Positions 15,527 to 27,345 of a DNA stretch of 64,000 nt are shown piece after piece. The position numbers and the translations under genes are program-made. The number at the start of each line of letters is the position of its first letter. Position 1 is the first letter of the stretch. Source of the DNA: Zafaria cholistanensis (GTDB taxonomy: Bacteria > Actinomycetota > Actinomycetes > Actinomycetales > Micrococcaceae); the NCBI RefSeq assembly GCF_008580665.1, contig NZ_BKDJ01000011.1, positions 1 through 64,000 of the forward strand, in the 5' to 3' direction. The notes beneath the pieces are model-generated. The model was not told the DNA's origin. It did not search any database and was given only the letters and a program-made list of their open reading frames with translations.

Positions 15527-16852
15527 CTCCGGGGCATTGAATGCCATCCAGGCCACGGCGAGCAGGACCAGGACCCCTGCGGCCAGGAACGTGGGGGCCA
15601 AGCCGAATACCGGCCAGACGAGGGCAAACACCAGCGGGCCCACTCCGGCGCCCACCCGGCTGAACGTCGAGGCCCAGCCGAACCCGGAGCCGCGCAGTTC
15701 CGTGGGGTAGAGCTCGGAAACGTAGGCGTAGAGCACCGGGATCGCCATCTGGACAATGAAGCCGAATACCAGCAGCCACACCACCGCCACCTGGGGGTTC
15801 CCAAGGTTCAGGGCGACCATGACCAGGACCAGCGCGCTGAGCGGTCCGGTGACGCCCAGGAGCCATTTGCGTCCGGTCCGTTCCACCAGCAGCGCGGACG
15901 CGCCCACGCCCAGCAGGCCCACGGCGGCCATGCCGGCACTGCTGAACAGGGCGGCGACACCACCCATGCCGGCGTCGGTGAGGATCGAAGGCATCCAGGT
16001 GAGCGCCAGGTAGTAGACCAGCAGGACGGTGAAGAACAGCGACCATGCCGCCAAGGTTGTCCTCCAGCCGAAGGCCCAGACCTTGACCAGCTGCTCTCCC
16101 CAGGAACCCGCCGACAAGCGGGGGGCCCGGGCAGCGGGCGGGAGGTCGTACTGCTGTGCGGGTGCGCCGGTGCGCCGCACCAGGTCGTCGATGACCCGCC
16201 GCGCCTCACCGTGGCGTCCCTGCCGGATCAGGTACAGCGGGGATTCGGGGACGCTGCGGCGGACCCAGAAGACCAGGAACGCGGGCAGCACCATCACGGC
16301 CAGGATCAGCCGCCAGTTGTCCGTGGAGGCCTGGATCAGGGCGGAAACGAAGAACGCCAGGGCCGCGCCCACCGGCCACCACCCATCCATCGCGGTGAGC
16401 ACCCGTCCGCGCTGCCGGGTGGGCGTGAACTCGCCCACCAGCGCGTAGTCGACCGGGATGCAGCCGCCCAGGCCGAAGCCGGCCAGGAAGCGGAAGGCGG
16501 CGAAGAGGGCGAAGTTGGGGGCCAGCGCCCCGGCAACGGTGAAGATGGAGAAGACCAGCAGGGTCCAGGTGAACGCCGTCTTGCGCCCCACCCGGTCGGC
16601 GATGGTGCCCCAGACGAAGGCGCCCAGCGCCATGCCGATCAGGTTGGCGGTGCCCAGCAGCGCCGCCGTCGGCCTGTCCAGCGACCATTCCTGCATCACC
16701 AACGGAATCAGGGCGCCGTTGAGGGAGACGTCCCAGGCATCGAACATGAAGCCCAGCCCGCCAATCAGGAAGATTTTCCCCTGGACGCCCCAGCGCCACG
16801 GGAGGTTCTGGACCACGGACTGGCCGGACGGCAGGCTGCGGGTGTCGGTCAT
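15503..16852 (-). CDS. MFS transporter, metabolite:H+ symporter type
   Basis: The 449-residue, 12-helix transporter has the MFS loop 2-3 motif GTIADRVGRKTAFTW and the repeat ALLVERTGRKWLLGV in the second half. FMFDAWDVSLNGALIPLV, with Asp residues in helix 1, is typical of the aromatic-acid/sugar-acid:proton symporter branch. AGFGLGGCIPVDYALVGEF matches helix 4 of that branch. The substrate cannot be assigned, and there is no adjacent catabolic operon. The GAGGGG upstream of ATG 16852 is about 11 nt away. Confidence 0.8.
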   Translation of the reverse strand: MTDTRSLPSGQSVVQNLPWRWGVQGKIFLIGGLGFMFDAWDVSLNGALIPLVMQEWSLDRPTAALLGTANLIGMALGAFVWGTIADRVGRKTAFTWTLLVFSIFTVAGALAPNFALFAAFRFLAGFGLGGCIPVDYALVGEFTPTRQRGRVLTAMDGWWPVGAALAFFVSALIQASTDNWRLILAVMVLPAFLVFWVRRSVPESPLYLIRQGRHGEARRVIDDLVRRTGAPAQQYDLPPAARAPRLSAGSWGEQLVKVWAFGWRTTLAAWSLFFTVLLVYYLALTWMPSILTDAGMGGVAALFSSAGMAAVGLLGVGASALLVERTGRKWLLGVTGPLSALVLVMVALNLGNPQVAVVWLLVFGFIVQMAIPVLYAYVSELYPTELRGSGFGWASTFSRVGAGVGPLVFALVWPVFGLAPTFLAAGVLVLLAVAWMAFNAPETTGKILD

Positions 16853-16987
16853 GGCAGGCGGATCCCCTCGGTCTCGAAGCCCGTTGTCCGGGCGCGTCGA
16901 TCCTACCCCTCCGCAGCCCTCCCCGCCTCCAGTGCAGGGCCCGAAACGCCTCTACAGCCGCGGCCCGGACGGGGGTAGAGTTCCGGC

Positions 16988-17830
16988 ATGGGAGTTGATT
17001 GGGCGGCCTTGGAAGAAGCGATCCGGAAGTCCGCGCTGCGCCAGGCCAGGGAAATCATCGACAGCCATCCCGGGCACGTGTTCTACGCCGTGGCCCTGGA
17101 CGGGGTGTCCACGGAGCCCGCCGCCCGGATCGAACTGCCCGTCCTGGCCCTGAACTCCGAACAGGCCCTGCGCCGGGACCTGCGCCTGGACGCGCCGGTC
17201 CGCGACGAAGAGCCCGAACCCCTGGGAGATCCCGCACCCGCCGAAGACACCCGCGGAGGATTCTCCGAGGACGGCTCCGACTTCCAGTCCGAACTCCACG
17301 ACGTGGTGGTCTCCGACACGGAGGACATCATCCTGCACGGGGCCCGTCCCGACGCCGACGCCGACGCTGACGCCGACGCCGACGCCGAGGATGGGGACGG
17401 GGGCGCGGACGTGTTCGCCCCCGAGGAGGACACCGAATCCGTGGAGGACCTGTTGGGCGAGGACCTGGGGGAGGAGGCCGCGGAGGACGGAAGCAGTTTC
17501 TACTCGACCCGCTGGAACCCCCCGGAATGGCACTGGTGTTCCATGGAGCTGTTCGACGAGTCCGCTTCCGAGCTCTGGAGCGAGGCGCTCACCTCCGTTG
17601 CCCGCCGGCACGGATGGGAGGAGACCATCCGCCGCTACTACCGGATGCTGGTCTCCATCGCCATCGACCTGGGCCGCGAACTGGCCGTGGGGCGGAACGC
17701 GGACCTGATTGCCTATGTTTCCGATGAGGACCACGCCGACCAGCTGCTGCGGGCCTGCCTGACACCGGAGCAGCTGGCCGCGCATTTCCCCGACCTCGCC
17801 GCCCTGCCGGCGGACCTGCCCCGTTCCTGA
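16988..17830 (+). CDS. DUF4303-like protein with an acidic insertion
   Basis: This 280-residue cytosolic protein starts with a segment (REIIDSHPGHVFYAVALDG) and continues with YSTRWNPPEWHW that together resemble DUF4303. Between them, roughly residues 65-165, lies a very acidic Asp/Glu/Gly-rich insertion, including six Asp-Ala pairs encoded by a 6-bp microsatellite. The biochemical role is unknown; the family is often seen near polymorphic-toxin immunity genes, but no toxin is here. TAGAGT at 16976-16981 ends 6 nt before ATG 16988, consistent with leaderless expression. Confidence 0.65.
   Translation: MGVDWAALEEAIRKSALRQAREIIDSHPGHVFYAVALDGVSTEPAARIELPVLALNSEQALRRDLRLDAPVRDEEPEPLGDPAPAEDTRGGFSEDGSDFQSELHDVVVSDTEDIILHGARPDADADADADADAEDGDGGADVFAPEEDTESVEDLLGEDLGEEAAEDGSSFYSTRWNPPEWHWCSMELFDESASELWSEALTSVARRHGWEETIRRYYRMLVSIAIDLGRELAVGRNADLIAYVSDEDHADQLLRACLTPEQLAAHFPDLAALPADLPRS
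17351..17386 (+). repeat. 6-bp microsatellite (GACGCC)6
   Basis: Six in-frame copies, one with a T substitution, encode Asp-Ala pairs inside the DUF4303-like protein. Gain or loss of copies keeps the frame. Confidence 0.9.
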
Positions 17831-17904
17831 GGCCCCGCGCTCGGACTGCCCGGGCGCCGCGCTTACCCGTGGCCGCCCCGCCCGGCTGCGGTGATAATGG
17901 CCGC

Positions 17905-19557
17905 ATGGACGCGCATACGCACCTGGAGGTCGAACGCAAGTACGACGTCGGCGGGCCGGTTTCGGTTCCGAACCTCGCCACCGTGCCGGGTGTCGCCAGG
18001 GCCGTGGGGTTTCCCCCGGTTGAGCTGCGCGCCGACTACTTCGATACCGGCGGGGGCACCCTGGGAGAACGCAAGATCATCCTGCGCCGCCGCCTGGGCG
18101 GACCCGACGAAGGCTGGCACATCAAGTCGGCGGCCGTAGGGGGCCGGATGGAGACGCATTTCCCGCTCGGCGGCCAGGAGGCCCACGTGCCGGAGGCGGT
18201 CCTGGACGCGGTCAGGGTCCACACGCGCTCCGATCCGCTGCGCCCGGTGGCCCGCGTGCGCACCCGGCGGACCGTGGTGCGCCTGCTGGACGGGACAGGA
18301 GCCTTGCTGGCCGAGTTCTGCGACGACGAGGTCCAGGCCCGCGCGGTGGGCGGGGCCGAACTGGTCTGGCGCGAATGGGAGGTGGAGTTGGGGCCGGCCG
18401 GCACGGCGGACCTGCTGGACGGGATCGAGGCGGTGTTGTTGAGGGCGGGTGCGACCCCCAGCACCCACCTCTCCAAGCTGGGCCGGGTCCTGGACGCGGC
18501 AGGGCCCGGGCCGCACCCTGAAGCCGCAGCCCGGTCCGGACCCGGGGAAACCGGCGCCGGCCGCCCCGACCCCGATGAGCCTGACCCGGATCAGCCTGGC
18601 CCGGATCAGTCCGGCCCCGGCGGGCCCGGCACGGCCGAGCCCAGCGCCGCCGCCGTCCTGACGGCGGCGTTCCGGGCGGGGCTGGAAACGCTCAGGCGCT
18701 GGGACCCGCTGGTGCGCGGCGACGCGGCGGACGCGGTGCACCAGATGCGGATCGCCGCCCGCACCCTGCGCAGCCTGCTGCACACGTACGGGGACCTGTT
18801 TGCCCCCGAGGCCCTCGGACGGCTTGAGGACGGCCTGCGCCGGCTGGGTAGGGCCCTGGCGGGTGCCCGCGACGCCGAGGTGGTGCGCGACATGGTCGAC
18901 CCCCGGTGCCAGGCGGTGCCCGAAGGCATTCCGGCCGCGGTGAGGAAGCAGTTGTGGGCCGGAAAGAACGCCGAACGCCGGGACCAGATGGCCCGGCTTG
19001 ACCGCCGTCTGGGCGGGGCCAGGTACCTTGCCCTGCTCAACGACCTGGATGCCTTTGCCGCGGCCCCGCCCCTGCTCCTCGCGGCCGCCGGGCCGGCGAG
19101 CCAGGTGCTCGAAACCCGGGTGGAGCGGGGCCTCGCCGAGGTCCTGGCCCTGGCCGGGCGGGCCGCGGCGGCGGACGGCCACGGCGAGAGGACCGACCTG
19201 CTCCACGAGGTCCGCAAAACCGCGAAACGGCTGCGGTACGCGGTCAAGGCGGTGGCCGTGGACAACGTCGGGCCCGGTGGGGTGGACGGGGAAGCAGGCG
19301 GGACCCGGACCGCGGGTTTCACACTGGGCCCGGGCCCCTCCGCGCGGATGCACCTGGCCGCGGACGTACAGGACGCGCTGGGGAGGCACCGGGACAGCGT
19401 GATGTTCCAGAAGTATGTGCGGGACAGTGCGCGGCAGGCCCGCAAGGCGGGGCACGACACCTTCGCCCTCGGGGTGCTGTACGGGGCCGAGCTGGCCGTC
19501 CAGGACCAGGCGGTGCGCGAGGCCGAAGCCGCGCTGGAGCGGTTGCGGGGCGCCTAG
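17905..19557 (+). CDS. CYTH and CHAD domain protein (polyphosphate-related)
   Basis: The 550-residue protein has an N-terminal CYTH domain (residues about 5-190) with the metal/triphosphate motif EVERK and REWEVEL later in the tunnel. A Pro/Gly/Asp repeat linker follows, then a CHAD helical domain (about 250-550) with conserved basic helices VHQMRIAARTLRSLLHTYG and EVRKTAKRLRYAV. CHAD binds polyphosphate; CYTH hydrolyses or binds triphosphate compounds. GATAAT at 17893-17898 ends 6 nt before ATG 17905, so it is probably leaderless. Confidence 0.88.
   Translation: MDAHTHLEVERKYDVGGPVSVPNLATVPGVARAVGFPPVELRADYFDTGGGTLGERKIILRRRLGGPDEGWHIKSAAVGGRMETHFPLGGQEAHVPEAVLDAVRVHTRSDPLRPVARVRTRRTVVRLLDGTGALLAEFCDDEVQARAVGGAELVWREWEVELGPAGTADLLDGIEAVLLRAGATPSTHLSKLGRVLDAAGPGPHPEAAARSGPGETGAGRPDPDEPDPDQPGPDQSGPGGPGTAEPSAAAVLTAAFRAGLETLRRWDPLVRGDAADAVHQMRIAARTLRSLLHTYGDLFAPEALGRLEDGLRRLGRALAGARDAEVVRDMVDPRCQAVPEGIPAAVRKQLWAGKNAERRDQMARLDRRLGGARYLALLNDLDAFAAAPPLLLAAAGPASQVLETRVERGLAEVLALAGRAAAADGHGERTDLLHEVRKTAKRLRYAVKAVAVDNVGPGGVDGEAGGTRTAGFTLGPGPSARMHLAADVQDALGRHRDSVMFQKYVRDSARQARKAGHDTFALGVLYGAELAVQDQAVREAEAALERLRGA
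18568..18612 (+). repeat. 15-bp tandem repeat, 3 copies, in the CYTH-CHAD linker
   Basis: Units starting at 18568, 18583 and 18598 encode a Pro/Asp/Gln pentapeptide repeat between the two domains. Confidence 0.8.
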
Positions 19558-19603
19558 CGGGCGCAGGCCCGCCCGCGGGCCGCGGCGCGGGCCCGGGGGC
19601 GGC

Positions 19604-19609
19604 TAGACT
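19604..19609 (+). promoter_or_regulatory. Likely -10 element of purH (TAGACT)
   Basis: TAGACT lies 38 nt before the GTG start, leaving a leader of roughly 30 nt that contains the Shine-Dalgarno CAGGGAG. I see no clear -35 element. Confidence 0.4.
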
Positions 19610-19647
19610 GGGTGCCAACCCCAGCCACCCGTACCAGGGAGACTTTT

Positions 19648-21321
19648 GTGAGCCATACCGTTCTTGACCGCATCCCGATCCGCCGCGCCCTGATTTCCGT
19701 CTACGACAAGACCGGTTTGGAGGATTTGGCCCGTGGCCTGAACGACGCCGGCGTCGCCATCGTCTCCACCGGTTCCACCGCATCCCGCATCGCCGCTGCA
19801 GGGGTCCCGGTCACCGAGGTCTCCGAGGTCACCGGTTTCCAGGAGTGCCTGGACGGGCGCGTCAAGACCCTGCACCCGCGCGTGCACGCCGGCATCCTGG
19901 CCGACCGCCGCCTGCCGGAGCACGTCCAGCAGCTGGCCGCCATGGATATCGAGCCGTTCGACCTGGTGGTCGTGAACCTGTACCCGTTCGTGCAGACCGT
20001 GAAGTCCGGGGCCACCCAGGACGAGGTGGTCGAGCAGATCGACATCGGCGGCCCCTCCATGGTCCGCGCCGCGGCCAAGAACCACCCGTCGGTCGCGATC
20101 GTGGTGGACCCGGCCACGTATGGCGACGTGGTCGAGGCCGCCAAGACCGGCGGCTTCGACCTGGCGACGCGCCGGCGCCTTGCCTCCCTCGCGTTCGCGC
20201 ACACCGCGGCCTATGACACCGCCGTCGCGAAGTGGACTGCCGCACAGTTCGGCGACGATGCCGCAGCCGCCGCTGTCCCGGCCTTCCCGCCGTACGCCGG
20301 CGTTGCCCTGGAACGCTCCGAGTCCCTGCGCTACGGCGAAAACCCGCATCAGCCGGCCGCCCTCTACGCCGAGGTCGGAGCCGAGCCGGGCATCGCCCAG
20401 GCCGAGCAGCTGCACGGCAAGGCCATGAGCTTCAACAACTACGTGGACGCCGACGCCGCCGTCCGCGCAGCCTTCGACTTCGCCGAGCCGGCCGTCGCCG
20501 TCGTCAAGCACGCCAACCCGTGCGGCGTCGCCGTGGCCTCCGCGGATGCCGTGGACCCGATCGCCGACGCCCACGCCAAGGCCCACGCCACCGACCCGGT
20601 GTCCGCGTTCGGGGGCGTCATCGCCGCGAACCGCACCGTCACCGCCGGCATGGCCAACACCGTCAAGGACATCTTCACCGAGGTCGTCGTCGCACCGGGC
20701 TTCGAGCCCGAGGCCGTGGAGATCCTCTCCCAGAAGAAGAACATCCGCCTGCTGGCCCTGCCGGAAGGCTTCGCCCGCGACACCGTCGAGTACAAGCAGG
20801 TCTCCGGGGGCATGCTGCTGCAGGCCGCCGACGCGGTCGACGCTGCCGGCGACGACCCGGCCAACTGGACGCTCGCCGCCGGCGAGGCCGCAGACGAGGC
20901 CACGCTCGCGGACCTGGCCTTCGCCTGGCGTGCCGTGCGCGCTGCGAAGTCCAATGCGATCCTGCTCGCCGCCGGCGGCGCCGCCGTGGGCATCGGCATG
21001 GGCCAGGTCAACCGCCTGGACTCCTGCCGCCTGGCCGTGGAACGGGCCAACACCCTGGGCGTGGCCGTCGAATCCGGCGCCGATTCGGCCGGCGGCGCCG
21101 CCAACGTCGAGGGCGCCGGGGCCCCGGAGCGTGCCCGTGGCGCAGTGGCCGCCTCCGATGCGTTCTTCCCGTTCGCCGACGGCCTGCAGATCCTCATCGA
21201 CGCCGGCGTCAAGGCCGTCGTGCAGCCGGGCGGATCCGTCCGCGACGACGAGGTGGTGCAGGCCGCGAACGAGGCCGGCATCACGATGTACTTCACCGGC
21301 GCCCGCCACTTCTTCCACTAG
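19648..21321 (+). CDS. purH: Bifunctional AICAR formyltransferase/IMP cyclohydrolase
   Basis: This 557-residue enzyme does the last two steps of IMP synthesis: formylation of AICAR with 10-formyl-THF, then ring closure. The N-terminal cyclohydrolase domain has [16 protein letters not shown] and [15 protein letters not shown]; the transformylase domain has the catalytic Lys-His in [16 protein letters not shown] 19648 (protein [10 protein letters not shown]) has CAGGGAG at 19635-19641. It is separated from purN by 4.1 kb, whereas the two are adjacent in many actinobacteria. Confidence 0.95.
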   Translation: MSHTVLDRIPIRRALISVYDKTGLEDLARGLNDAGVAIVSTGSTASRIAAAGVPVTEVSEVTGFQECLDGRVKTLHPRVHAGILADRRLPEHVQQLAAMDIEPFDLVVVNLYPFVQTVKSGATQDEVVEQIDIGGPSMVRAAAKNHPSVAIVVDPATYGDVVEAAKTGGFDLATRRRLASLAFAHTAAYDTAVAKWTAAQFGDDAAAAAVPAFPPYAGVALERSESLRYGENPHQPAALYAEVGAEPGIAQAEQLHGKAMSFNNYVDADAAVRAAFDFAEPAVAVVKHANPCGVAVASADAVDPIADAHAKAHATDPVSAFGGVIAANRTVTAGMANTVKDIFTEVVVAPGFEPEAVEILSQKKNIRLLALPEGFARDTVEYKQVSGGMLLQAADAVDAAGDDPANWTLAAGEAADEATLADLAFAWRAVRAAKSNAILLAAGGAAVGIGMGQVNRLDSCRLAVERANTLGVAVESGADSAGGAANVEGAGAPERARGAVAASDAFFPFADGLQILIDAGVKAVVQPGGSVRDDEVVQAANEAGITMYFTGARHFFH

Positions 21322-21333
21322 GAGCCGGCGCCA

Positions 21334-21375
21334 GGCGGCCCGGTCCCGATCCCGGGGACCGGGCCGCCTCCCTTT
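21334..21375 (+). terminator. purH terminator
   Basis: Perfect 14-bp stem (21334-21347 with 21355-21368) followed by TCCCTTTT, 12 nt after the stop. Confidence 0.85.
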
Positions 21376-21430
21376 TGCGGCACTCCGGCGCCGGTCCACG
21401 GACGGGCGCCGCCGAACCAGCGAGGACAGC

Positions 21431-21667
21431 ATGACCACCTACGCAGCAATCCTTTCCGCAGCGGCCGGCGCCGCCTCCGGCCCCACCCCCGGGGTCCTCG
21501 TGGGCGTGGGCCTTGTGGTGCTGGTGTTCCTGGGGTGGGTGTACCGGCTGCTGACCGCGCACGGCCGCGCCGCCCGCCGCTCCCGCCCGGACGGAAACGG
21601 CCCCGGCCCCCGCGGCGGGGACGTCCCCGACAACGGTTCCGGCCCCGGCTCCGGCCCCCGCCCCTGA
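21431..21667 (+). CDS. Small single-span membrane protein
   Basis: The 78-residue ORF starts at ATG 21431 with GCGAGGA upstream. One hydrophobic segment (about residues 21-40, GVLVGVGLVVLVFLGWVYRL) is followed by a basic patch and a disordered Gly/Pro/Asp-rich tail. I recognise no family. Confidence 0.55.
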   Translation: MTTYAAILSAAAGAASGPTPGVLVGVGLVVLVFLGWVYRLLTAHGRAARRSRPDGNGPGPRGGDVPDNGSGPGSGPRP

Positions 21668-24221
<2,554 letters not shown>

Positions 24222-24246
24222 CGCCTTCGCGCGGCACCTCCCCACA

Positions 24247-24284
24247 GCGGGCGGCGCACCGGAATCCTCCGGTGCGCCACCCGC
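24247..24284 (+). terminator. icd terminator
   Basis: A 17-bp stem with one mismatch (24247-24263 with 24268-24284) and a 4-nt loop, 25 nt after the stop. Confidence 0.8.
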
Positions 24285-24356
24285 GCGCTTTATCCACCGG
24301 CCCCCTCCATCCAGGGCCTGTGGGGCAATTCGCCGGGCCTGCTGCAGAATGGGCAC

Positions 24357-25871
24357 ATGGCCGTCTTCGAGCACCAGACCTTCCTTCCCCATCCGCGCGA
24401 GGAGGTCTTTGCGTGGTTCGAGCGGCCCGGTGCCCTGCACCGGCTGACCCCGCCCTTTTCCGGACGGGTCCTTTCGGCTCCCAGCGACGGCATCCGGCCC
24501 GGGTCGACGGCGGTGATCGCCATCGGCGCCCCGGGGGTCGCCGGAACGGGGCTGGCGGCCGCGGCCGCCGCGCTGGCCGCCAGGGTGCCGTGGACGCCGC
24601 GCCCCGAGGTCGCCTGGACCGCCCGGCACACCGCCTATGAGAAGGGCCGGCTTTTCCGCGACGAGATGGTCCGCGGACCGCTGGGCCATTGGGTGCACAC
24701 GCACCTCTTCGAGGACGCGCCAGGAGGCACCCTCATGCGCGACACCATCGACTACGGCGTCCCCGCCGAAAGGTTCTTCCCCGGCTCCACCGCGGAGTCG
24801 GCGGCGCGGCTGTTTGCCTCCCACCTGCGCCGCATCTTCGCCTACCGCGCGGACCAGCTGGCCGCGGACCTGGCGTTCCACGCAGCCCACACGGGACTCC
24901 ACCCTGCGGGGCGTCCGCTGGCCGTCGCCATCTCCGGGGCCTCCGGACTGATCGGCACCCAACTGCGGGCGCTGCTCGAAGGCGGCGGCCACCGGGTGCT
25001 GCCGCTGGTCCGCCGGGCTCCGGCGGCCCCGGGCGAAATCTTCTGGGGCCCCGCCACGGGAACCCTGGATCCGGAGGACCTCGCTGCCTGCGACGCGGTG
25101 GTCAACCTCGCCGGAAGCCCTATCGGCAGGCGTTTCACCCCGGCGGTGAAGGAGGACATCCTGCGCAGCCGCCTTTCCGGGACCGATCTGCTCGCCCGCA
25201 CCGCGGCCAGGCTGGCCGGAGGAGGCGCCATGCGCACCTTCGTCTCCGCCTCGGCAACCGGCTACTACGGCGCCCACCCGCACCGTGAGCCCGACCCGGA
25301 GCCGCTGCGCGAGGACGCCCCGGCCGGGGACGATTTCCTGGCCGCGGTCTGCAGCGCGTGGGAGGCCGCCGCGGCGCCGGCCGAAAGCGCCGGGGTGCGG
25401 ACGGTCCGGATGCGCACCGGCCTGGTCCAGAGCTCGGCCGGCGGCGTCCTTGCCCAACTCCTCCCGCTGTACGCGGCCGGCCTGGGCGGGCCGGTGCGTC
25501 TGCCCGGCAGCGGAGAGGATCCGTGGCAGAGCTGGATTTCGCTGGAGGACACCGTGGGCGCGTACGCCCATGCGGTGCTGGGCGATCCGGCAGCGGAGGG
25601 CGCGGCGGAGGGTGCCCTGGAAGGGCCCGTCAACCTCGTCGCCCCGGAGCCGGTGCCCGGATCCGTGTACGCCCGGACCCTGGGCAGGGCCCTCCACCGC
25701 CCCGCGGCCCTGCGGGTCCCCGCCGCCGCGCCGCGCCTGCTGCTGGGCCGCGAGGGCGCCGCGGACCTGGCGTTCTCCAGCCAGCGCGTCTCCTCCTCCA
25801 GGCTGGAAGCCTCGGGCTACGTGTTCCGCCACCGCCGCCTTGAAGACGCGCTGCGGCACGTGCTGCCCTAG
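24357..25871 (+). CDS. TIGR01777 family SDR epimerase fused to an SRPBCC domain
   Basis: The 504-residue protein has an N-terminal START/SRPBCC-like domain (residues about 1-165, starting [19 protein letters not shown]). An atypical short-chain dehydrogenase domain of the YfcH/DUF1731 kind follows, with nucleotide-binding [13 protein letters not shown] and [27 protein letters not shown] carries the active-site Tyr. The substrate is unknown for the whole family. ATG 24357 lacks a Shine-Dalgarno; CAGAAT ends 6 nt upstream, a weak leaderless-type -10. Confidence 0.82.
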   Translation: MAVFEHQTFLPHPREEVFAWFERPGALHRLTPPFSGRVLSAPSDGIRPGSTAVIAIGAPGVAGTGLAAAAAALAARVPWTPRPEVAWTARHTAYEKGRLFRDEMVRGPLGHWVHTHLFEDAPGGTLMRDTIDYGVPAERFFPGSTAESAARLFASHLRRIFAYRADQLAADLAFHAAHTGLHPAGRPLAVAISGASGLIGTQLRALLEGGGHRVLPLVRRAPAAPGEIFWGPATGTLDPEDLAACDAVVNLAGSPIGRRFTPAVKEDILRSRLSGTDLLARTAARLAGGGAMRTFVSASATGYYGAHPHREPDPEPLREDAPAGDDFLAAVCSAWEAAAAPAESAGVRTVRMRTGLVQSSAGGVLAQLLPLYAAGLGGPVRLPGSGEDPWQSWISLEDTVGAYAHAVLGDPAAEGAAEGALEGPVNLVAPEPVPGSVYARTLGRALHRPAALRVPAAAPRLLLGREGAADLAFSSQRVSSSRLEASGYVFRHRRLEDALRHVLP

Positions 25872-25882
25872 CAGTACGGCCC

Positions 25883-25938
25883 TGGCCGGATTGCTGTGGC
25901 CGGATTGCTGTGGCCGGAGTGCTTTGGCCCTGCTGTCC
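25883..25938. repeat. 14-bp tandem repeat, about 4 copies
   Basis: TGGCCGGATTGCTG units at 25883 and 25897 (identical), a variant at 25911 and a degenerate one after it. They fill the gap between two convergent genes, where a terminator would be expected. Confidence 0.9.
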
Positions 25939-25949
25939 TGGCCCGGCGG

Positions 25950-27059
25950 TCAGTGGTGGTGGTCGTTGGGGTACTTGAGGCCCAATTGGGCGCGCAGGCC
26001 GTCGAAGAGGCGCATCGTCGCCAGCGTGTGGTCCCAAGGCATGGTCGGGCTCTGCTGCAGTCCCTCCTGGATGCACCGGGTGGTCTCGCGCAGTTCATAC
26101 GCGTAGTTGTGCCCCACCGGATCGAACCGCTCGATCCGGTCCTCCGCCCCGACCGGATGAATCTCCAGGAAGGGCGGATTGTGCAGCGGATCCCCGGTGC
26201 GCAGCCAGCCGGCCGTGCAGGAAACCGTGGCGTTGCGCGGGCAGGAACCCACCAGGCTCGCCATCAGTTGGGCCTGCCGTCCGCGGGGGTAGCTCAGCGT
26301 AATGGCCTCCTGCGGGTCCACGCCGTCCTGGTTCAGCCATCCCGCGGCCTGCGCCGACTGGGGAAACCCCAAGACTCCCACCGCCCAAGTGAGCGGGTAT
26401 ACGGCAAGGTCCAGCAGCGCCCCGCCCCCGGCGGCAGGATCCCACAGCCGCCACCGCGGGTCCTGGTCCGCGGGAAATCCCAGGTCCGCGTGCAGCCAGG
26501 CCACCTCGCCCAACTCCCCGGAGCCGATGATTCCCAGGGCCCGGTGGATGGCTGGCAGGAAGCGGGTCCAGACGGCCTCCATGAGGAAAAGCCCGCTCGC
26601 CCGGGCCAGCTCCACCAGTTCCGCGGCCTCGGCGGCATTGATGGTCAGCGACTTTTCGCACAGAACGTGCTTGCCCGCTTCCAGGGCGGCCCGCGCCACC
26701 TCATAGTGCTGCCCGTGCGGGGTGGCGATGTATACGACCTCGACCTCCGGGTCGGCAAAGAGGTGCCCGTGGCCGGGCAGTTCCGGGGTGTCCCCGTAGG
26801 AGCGCACGGCACCATGCTTGGCGGCAAACGCGGCGGCGCGGGCCGCGTCGCGCGAACTCACCGCCAGCAGCTGCGCGTCCTCGAGCATCAGCAGGTCGTG
26901 GGCCACCAGTTCGGCGACAGTGCCGGTGGAGACGATCCCCCAGTTCAGGGTCCGTCCCGTGGCGTGGACGGGGGAGGGGGCGCCCTCCGCGGCGCAGGGG
27001 GGGACCGGGATGAAGTGCGGGGCGGAAGCAGTCGGTTCACGGGCGGTGTATCCGGTCAT
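25950..27059 (-). CDS. Gfo/Idh/MocA family oxidoreductase
   Basis: The 369-residue NAD(P)-dependent dehydrogenase has an N-terminal Rossmann fold starting at LNWGIVSTGTVAELVAHDLL and the family motif GKHVLCEKSLTINAAEA, whose Lys is catalytic. A C-terminal beta-sheet substrate domain follows. ATPHGQHYEVARAALEAGK is also characteristic. Substrates are usually sugars, inositols or dihydrodiols; none can be assigned. The start at ATG 27059 leaves a polar N-terminal stretch of about 35 residues. The C-terminus ends in three histidines. Confidence 0.82.
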   Translation of the reverse strand: MTGYTAREPTASAPHFIPVPPCAAEGAPSPVHATGRTLNWGIVSTGTVAELVAHDLLMLEDAQLLAVSSRDAARAAAFAAKHGAVRSYGDTPELPGHGHLFADPEVEVVYIATPHGQHYEVARAALEAGKHVLCEKSLTINAAEAAELVELARASGLFLMEAVWTRFLPAIHRALGIIGSGELGEVAWLHADLGFPADQDPRWRLWDPAAGGGALLDLAVYPLTWAVGVLGFPQSAQAAGWLNQDGVDPQEAITLSYPRGRQAQLMASLVGSCPRNATVSCTAGWLRTGDPLHNPPFLEIHPVGAEDRIERFDPVGHNYAYELRETTRCIQEGLQQSPTMPWDHTLATMRLFDGLRAQLGLKYPNDHHH

Positions 27060-27146
27060 GGGCACAGCCTGCCACCGGGAAGGGGGTGCGGCAATGGCCG
27101 GAGGCAAACCCCTTCCGCCGCGGGCGCAGCACCGCCAAAACAGTCA

Positions 27147-27180
27147 TTGACAGGATTAGTAAAGACTAGACTAATATAGT
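27147..27180. promoter_or_regulatory. AT-rich promoter region with a 21-bp palindrome
   Basis: ATTAGT (27155-27160) and ACTAAT (27170-27175) form an inverted repeat in a MarR/TetR-like operator style. On the plus strand TTGACA (27147-27152) lies 19 nt from TAATAT (27172-27177). The nearest coding gene is the oxidoreductase on the minus strand; no plus-strand gene follows. Direction and regulator are unresolved. Confidence 0.5.
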
Positions 27181-27233
27181 GATCGTGGGTTGACCGCAGG
27201 CGCCCTCCGGAGGACGGACCGGGGGACGGTGCG

Positions 27234-27310
27234 GCAGAGGCCCCCGGTGGGCCGGCACGTCCCTGGCTGGGTAGGACCAGGGGACGGGCCGGCGTGGCGG
27301 GGGCCTCTGC
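27234..27310. terminator. Long imperfect hairpin after the gamma carbonic anhydrase gene
   Basis: About 31-bp arms with a few mismatches (GCAGAGGCCCCCG at 27234 pairs with CGGGGGCCTCTGC ending at 27310). It lies 36 nt downstream of the minus-strand gene stop and would also stop plus-strand transcripts from the promoter near 27150. Confidence 0.65.
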
Positions 27311-27345
27311 TTGGTATGCGGTTCCCGGACCGGGGGCCGGGCGGG

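Noticed and set aside
19603-21438. 611-codon open frame opposite purH
   Set aside because: Shadow frame with low-complexity Gly/Val/Asp/His composition; purH is intact.
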